Shown in pieces: positions 6,598-8,776 of a DNA stretch of 8,776 nt. Position 1 is the first letter of the stretch, and every line of letters starts with the position of its first letter. Below the pieces are notes generated by a model. It had not been told where the DNA came from, made no database searches, and saw nothing but the letters and a program-made list of their open reading frames with translations. The stretch comes from Saprospiraceae bacterium (lineage in GTDB: Bacteria; Bacteroidota; Bacteroidia; Chitinophagales; Saprospiraceae), in assembly GCA_020852155.1 (NCBI GenBank), contig JADZBJ010000092.1:1-8776 (forward strand). The letters are read 5' to 3'. The translations under genes were made by a program, and so were the position numbers.

Positions 6598-6614
6598 GGC
6601 TTTCTTTTTCCTGT

Positions 6615-6728
6615 ATTTTTCAAATTTCAAATTGGAGATTTCAGATTAAAAAATATTTTAAATTCTAAATATTTCATTTAGAATATTTTATTTGAAATTT
6701 GAAATCTCCAATTTGAAATTTGAAAAAT
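6615..6728. repeat. Long AT-rich inverted repeat with 29-bp perfect arms
   Basis: The left arm (6615-6643) and right arm (6700-6728) are perfect reverse complements over 29 bp. The intervening 56 bp contain a second perfect inverted repeat, ATTCTAAAT (6662-6670) and ATTTAGAAT (6676-6684), around a 5-nt loop. The heptamer TTTGAAA recurs four times on the right side (6691-6697, 6698-6704, 6712-6718, 6719-6725) and as TTTCAAA twice on the left (6618-6624, 6625-6631). It fills almost the whole 134-bp gap between the convergent DUF2911 and recO genes and ends three bases from the recO stop codon. The RNA of either strand could fold into a long hairpin, so it could serve both genes as a terminator or 3'-end stabiliser. 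It may also be one copy of a dispersed palindromic repeat family. Confidence 0.9.
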
Positions 6729-6731
6729 GTA

Positions 6732-7469
6732 TTAAGCATTAAACACCGAGTCCAAAACGGTGGTTGTGTTCAGTTCGCCGAAGTTGGGCACATGCAGTTG
6801 ATAAAATTGTAACAGTTTTTGCAGCAATGCCCGCCGCTCGACGGCTGAAAGCGGTATCTCGTGGCTGTTTTCCAGTGGAATATTGAATAAAGCCATCAAT
6901 TGACGCGACATTAACTCGTCCATTCCATAGCCGTACTCCGGCATTACCGGCACAAAAACACCTTCTTTCAGGTCGAAAAACACCACATCATCGGTTGTTT
7001 CCGATTCAGGTTGAAAACCCAGATGCCCGGATAGCGCGCACATAAAATGCAGGTGCAAATTGGCAATCGGATGTGTGGTCTGATCAAGCCAGCGCAGGTT
7101 GTCCAGCAAAAAATCGAACAGCCCCGGCATTTCCTCATTTTCCTGAATACACTTTCGGCAAACTTCTGCCATAAACATCGCCACGGCGCCACGGCGAATA
7201 TCAAAAGGTATCTTTTCCCACACCTGATCGGCCCGCGCCTCTTTCATCCGATGCATCGCTCCCCCACTCCCGTCGTCCTTGAAATAGGACACCATTTCCA
7301 GTACCATCATGGGCTGAAACAGACTGTACGGCATGCGCGATTTGGCCGTGCGCACACTCCCGCAGATGAAGGTTTGCAAACCTTTATCCTCCGTAAAAAT
7401 GTCCGTAATGACACTGGTTTCCCCGTATTTTATGGTTCGAAACACAATGCCTCGTGTGGTCAGTAACAT
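6732..7469 (-). CDS. recO: DNA repair protein RecO
   Basis: RecO is a cytoplasmic recombination mediator. With RecR it loads RecA onto SSB-coated single-stranded DNA at gaps, and it can anneal complementary strands. The 245 residues equal the family norm. Residues 1-80 form the N-terminal OB fold, with the family opening TRGIVFRTIKYGETSVITDIFTEDKG at residues 5-30. The remainder is the helical domain, with RGAVAMFMAEVCRKCIQENE (93-112) and a hydrophobic LHFMCALSGHLGFQP (140-154). The four-cysteine zinc site of some RecO proteins is absent: only CxxC at 104-107 is seen, inside a helix, which fits Bacteroidota RecO. The ATG at 7469 gives the canonical N-terminus and has no Shine-Dalgarno sequence. 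lysA lies upstream on the same strand, but the repeat-rich 139-bp gap makes shared transcription uncertain. Confidence 0.93.
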   Translation of the reverse strand: MLLTTRGIVFRTIKYGETSVITDIFTEDKGLQTFICGSVRTAKSRMPYSLFQPMMVLEMVSYFKDDGSGGAMHRMKEARADQVWEKIPFDIRRGAVAMFMAEVCRKCIQENEEMPGLFDFLLDNLRWLDQTTHPIANLHLHFMCALSGHLGFQPESETTDDVVFFDLKEGVFVPVMPEYGYGMDELMSRQLMALFNIPLENSHEIPLSAVERRALLQKLLQFYQLHVPNFGELNTTTVLDSVFNA

Positions 7470-7477
7470 CTTTTGAA

Positions 7478-7495
7478 TGGTTCGATTGGTTCGAT
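7478..7495. repeat. Tandem pair of TGGTTCGAT
   Basis: TGGTTCGAT occurs twice end to end (7478-7486 and 7487-7495), immediately upstream of the recO start codon. The second copy overlaps the left arm of the 23-bp inverted repeat. It would lie in the untranslated leader or promoter region of recO. Confidence 0.85.
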
Positions 7496-7541
7496 TAAAT
7501 CCGATTGATTCGATTTTTTCACCATTTAGGCACTAACGGAA

Positions 7542-7569
7542 ATCCGCGTACTATCCGCGTCATCCGCGT
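7542..7569. repeat. Three copies of ATCCGCGT
   Basis: ATCCGCGT occurs at 7542-7549, 7553-7560 and 7562-7569, at 11- and 9-base steps. The copies are GC-rich in an otherwise AT-rich gap. Similar short ATCCGCGT/ATCTGCGT-like strings recur as dispersed intergenic repeats in various bacterial genomes, which is general recollection rather than something shown here. Confidence 0.85.
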
Positions 7570-7590
7570 TCCAACTACTCTACGGCGGGC

Positions 7591-7625
7591 AATCGGATTT
7601 AATCGGATTTAATCGGATTTAATCG
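7591..7625. repeat. Tandem repeat (AATCGGATTT), three and a half copies
   Basis: AATCGGATTT is repeated exactly at 7591-7600, 7601-7610 and 7611-7620, followed by a partial copy AATCG (7621-7625). The 10-bp period is close to one helical turn. The lysA stop codon (7609-7611) and final residues lie within the array. Perfect identity between copies suggests recent slippage or conserved spacing. Confidence 0.92.
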
Positions 7626-8776
7626 AACCAATCTCCGGCACTCCCTTAATCAGGTCATCGAATGTTTCTCTTTCCCGAATGAGCGTCGCCTGTCCGTCGT
7701 GAATCAGCACCTCGGCTGGCCTGCACCTGGAATTGAAGTTTGACGACATCATCCAGCCATAAGCGCCGGCGTTGTAAAAGCACAAGATATCGCCTTCGAC
7801 GACTTCGGCGATGCGGCGATCAACGGCAAACGTGTCGGTTTCGCAAATATTACCCACAACATTGTAAATACGCGGCTTGAATGTAGGTTCCGTGACGTTG
7901 ACAATTTTATGGTACGAGCCATAAAACATGGGACGAATCAGGTGATTAAAACCTGTATCAAGTCCGACGAAAGCCGTCGAGGTTGTCTGTTTAACAAGGG
8001 TGCATTTCGCAAATAAATAGCCAGACTCGCTGACCAGGAATTTTCCCGGCTCCACCATTAAGGTCAGTTCGCGGCCATATTCACGACAAAAATCTGCAAA
8101 AAACAGGCTCAGTTTTTCGCCCACTTCTTCCACGTCGGTTTCAATATCGTCGGGTTTGTAGGGCACTTTGTAGCCGCTGCCCAGGTCAATGTATTGGAGG
8201 TCGGGAAACTTGCGCGCCGCTTCCAGCAGTATTTCCGCGCCGCGAATAAAGATGTCCACATCCAGAATATCCGAGCCGGTGTGCATGTGCAAACCTTCCA
8301 CTTTCAGGCCCTGATTTTCGACAATACGCAAGACGTGAGGCAACTGGTGAATGCTGATGCCGAATTTTGAATCAATATGCCCGACGCTGATCTTTGAATT
8401 TCCACCAGCCATCAGGTGCGGATTGATACGAATACAAAATGGCACATCTTTATGGTGCAGACCCCAGTTTTCGAGCATCGGAATGGCGTCAATATTGATT
8501 TTGACACCCAGGGCTACGGCTTCGTCGTATTCGCTCATTGAAGCGAAATTGGGCGTAAACAATATGTCTTTCGGCGAAAACCCGGCCAGCAAACCCAGTT
8601 TGATTTCATTGATTGAAACACAGTCAAGCCCTGCGCCCCAAATCCGAAACAACCGCAAAACATGCGGGTTAGTCAGCGCCTTGCAAGCGTAATGCACCTT
8701 GAATTTCGGGTATTGATAAGCGGCCGTGATACGGTCGTATTGCCGTTTCATGATGGCAGCATCATAGACATACAAC
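7609..8776 (-). CDS. lysA: Diaminopimelate decarboxylase LysA, N-terminus outside the window
   Basis: LysA is a PLP enzyme that decarboxylates meso-diaminopimelate to L-lysine, the last step of lysine synthesis, in the cytoplasm. The visible 388 residues begin at LYVYDAAIMKRQ, which normally follows a short N-terminal segment ending in GTP. About 20-30 residues are therefore missing past the right edge, and no true start is visible. Counting from the first visible codon, landmarks are the PLP-binding Lys32 in HYACKAL, SKFGI (136-140), GLHMHTGS (161-168), DLGSGYKVPY (197-206, the glycine-rich phosphate loop), EPGKF (242-246), CETD (311-314, catalytic cysteine motif) and YNAGAYGWMMSSNFNSR (334-350). 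All key residues are present, so the enzyme should be active. The last six or so residues (GSIKSD) and the stop codon are encoded inside a repeat cluster shared with the recO upstream gap. Confidence 0.95.
   Translation of the reverse strand, partial: LYVYDAAIMKRQYDRITAAYQYPKFKVHYACKALTNPHVLRLFRIWGAGLDCVSINEIKLGLLAGFSPKDILFTPNFASMSEYDEAVALGVKINIDAIPMLENWGLHHKDVPFCIRINPHLMAGGNSKISVGHIDSKFGISIHQLPHVLRIVENQGLKVEGLHMHTGSDILDVDIFIRGAEILLEAARKFPDLQYIDLGSGYKVPYKPDDIETDVEEVGEKLSLFFADFCREYGRELTLMVEPGKFLVSESGYLFAKCTLVKQTTSTAFVGLDTGFNHLIRPMFYGSYHKIVNVTEPTFKPRIYNVVGNICETDTFAVDRRIAEVVEGDILCFYNAGAYGWMMSSNFNSRCRPAEVLIHDGQATLIRERETFDDLIKGVPEIGSIKSD

Larger units (their letters stand above)
7484..7633. repeat. 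23-bp perfect inverted repeat flanking the lysA-recO gap
   Basis: The left arm (7484-7506, beginning GATTGGTTCGATTAAATC) and right arm (7611-7633, beginning AATCGGATTTAATCG) are perfect reverse complements over 23 bp, separated by 104 bp. The right arm covers the last bases of lysA, including part of its stop codon. Between the arms lie the ATCCGCGT triplet and the AATCGGATTT tandem array, so the whole block resembles a small non-coding repeat cassette. No coding sequence for a transposase is present, and I see no clear target-site duplication. Confidence 0.88.

Noticed and set aside
7047..7466. 139-codon plus-strand frame opposite recO
   Set aside because: It is fully antisense to recO, has no motif, and no promoter or ribosome-binding site was found.
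7542..7620. Possible short CRISPR array
   Set aside because: The repeats are 8 and 10 bp, directly tandem or spaced by 1-3 bases, with no spacer-sized unique segments and no cas genes.
7484..7633. Insertion sequence bounded by 23-bp inverted repeats
   Set aside because: The enclosed 104 bp cannot encode a transposase, and I see no flanking target duplication. At most it is a non-autonomous element.

Overview
This window reads as ordinary chromosomal DNA of a member of the Bacteroidota. The closest fit by protein flavour is a Saprospiria-like or related environmental lineage, but that finer placement is inference. The phylum assignment rests on three things. Several genes are preceded by Bacteroidota-type promoter elements (TAnnTTTG, sometimes with an upstream TTG), and most starts lack a Shine-Dalgarno sequence. 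Two proteins, the small acidic DUF2795-type protein and the DUF2911 protein, are typical of this phylum. The LysA and RecO sequences carry Bacteroidota-style motifs. I see no tRNA, rRNA, CRISPR array, transposase, integrase or phage gene.

Layout. At the left edge, on the minus strand, lies a coiled-coil OmpA-family (probable lipo-)protein gene (19-903). Its stop codon overlaps a strong ribosome-binding site for a further minus-strand gene that runs off the window. A 278-bp divergent intergenic region (904-1181) separates it from typA/bipA (1182-2993, +), a ribosome-associated translational GTPase. After a 244-bp gap holding a well-formed promoter and a possibly structured leader comes queA (3238-4302, +, queuosine tRNA modification). 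A small acidic protein (4333-4554) follows 30 nt later, and a strong intrinsic terminator ends this unit. A new promoter overlapping that terminator's T-tract then drives an ARPP-1/DUF6569-type lipoprotein (4678-5667). A secreted DUF2911 protein with a TPR-like tail (5743-6597) follows. On the minus strand, converging on that block, are recO (6732-7469, recombinational repair) and lysA (7609 to beyond the right edge, diaminopimelate decarboxylase, 5' end missing).

Functional picture. The genes are mostly conserved housekeeping functions (translation, tRNA modification, DNA repair, lysine and peptidoglycan precursor synthesis) together with three envelope or exported proteins. The two exported proteins at 4678-6597 have no settled function and are the best candidates for undescribed biology. 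The other notable signals are non-coding. A perfect 29-bp inverted repeat sits between the convergent DUF2911 and recO genes. A compact repeat cluster between lysA and recO combines a 23-bp inverted repeat, a 10-bp tandem repeat and a triplicated octamer, and it runs into the end of lysA. I do not see a convincing new multi-gene system here.
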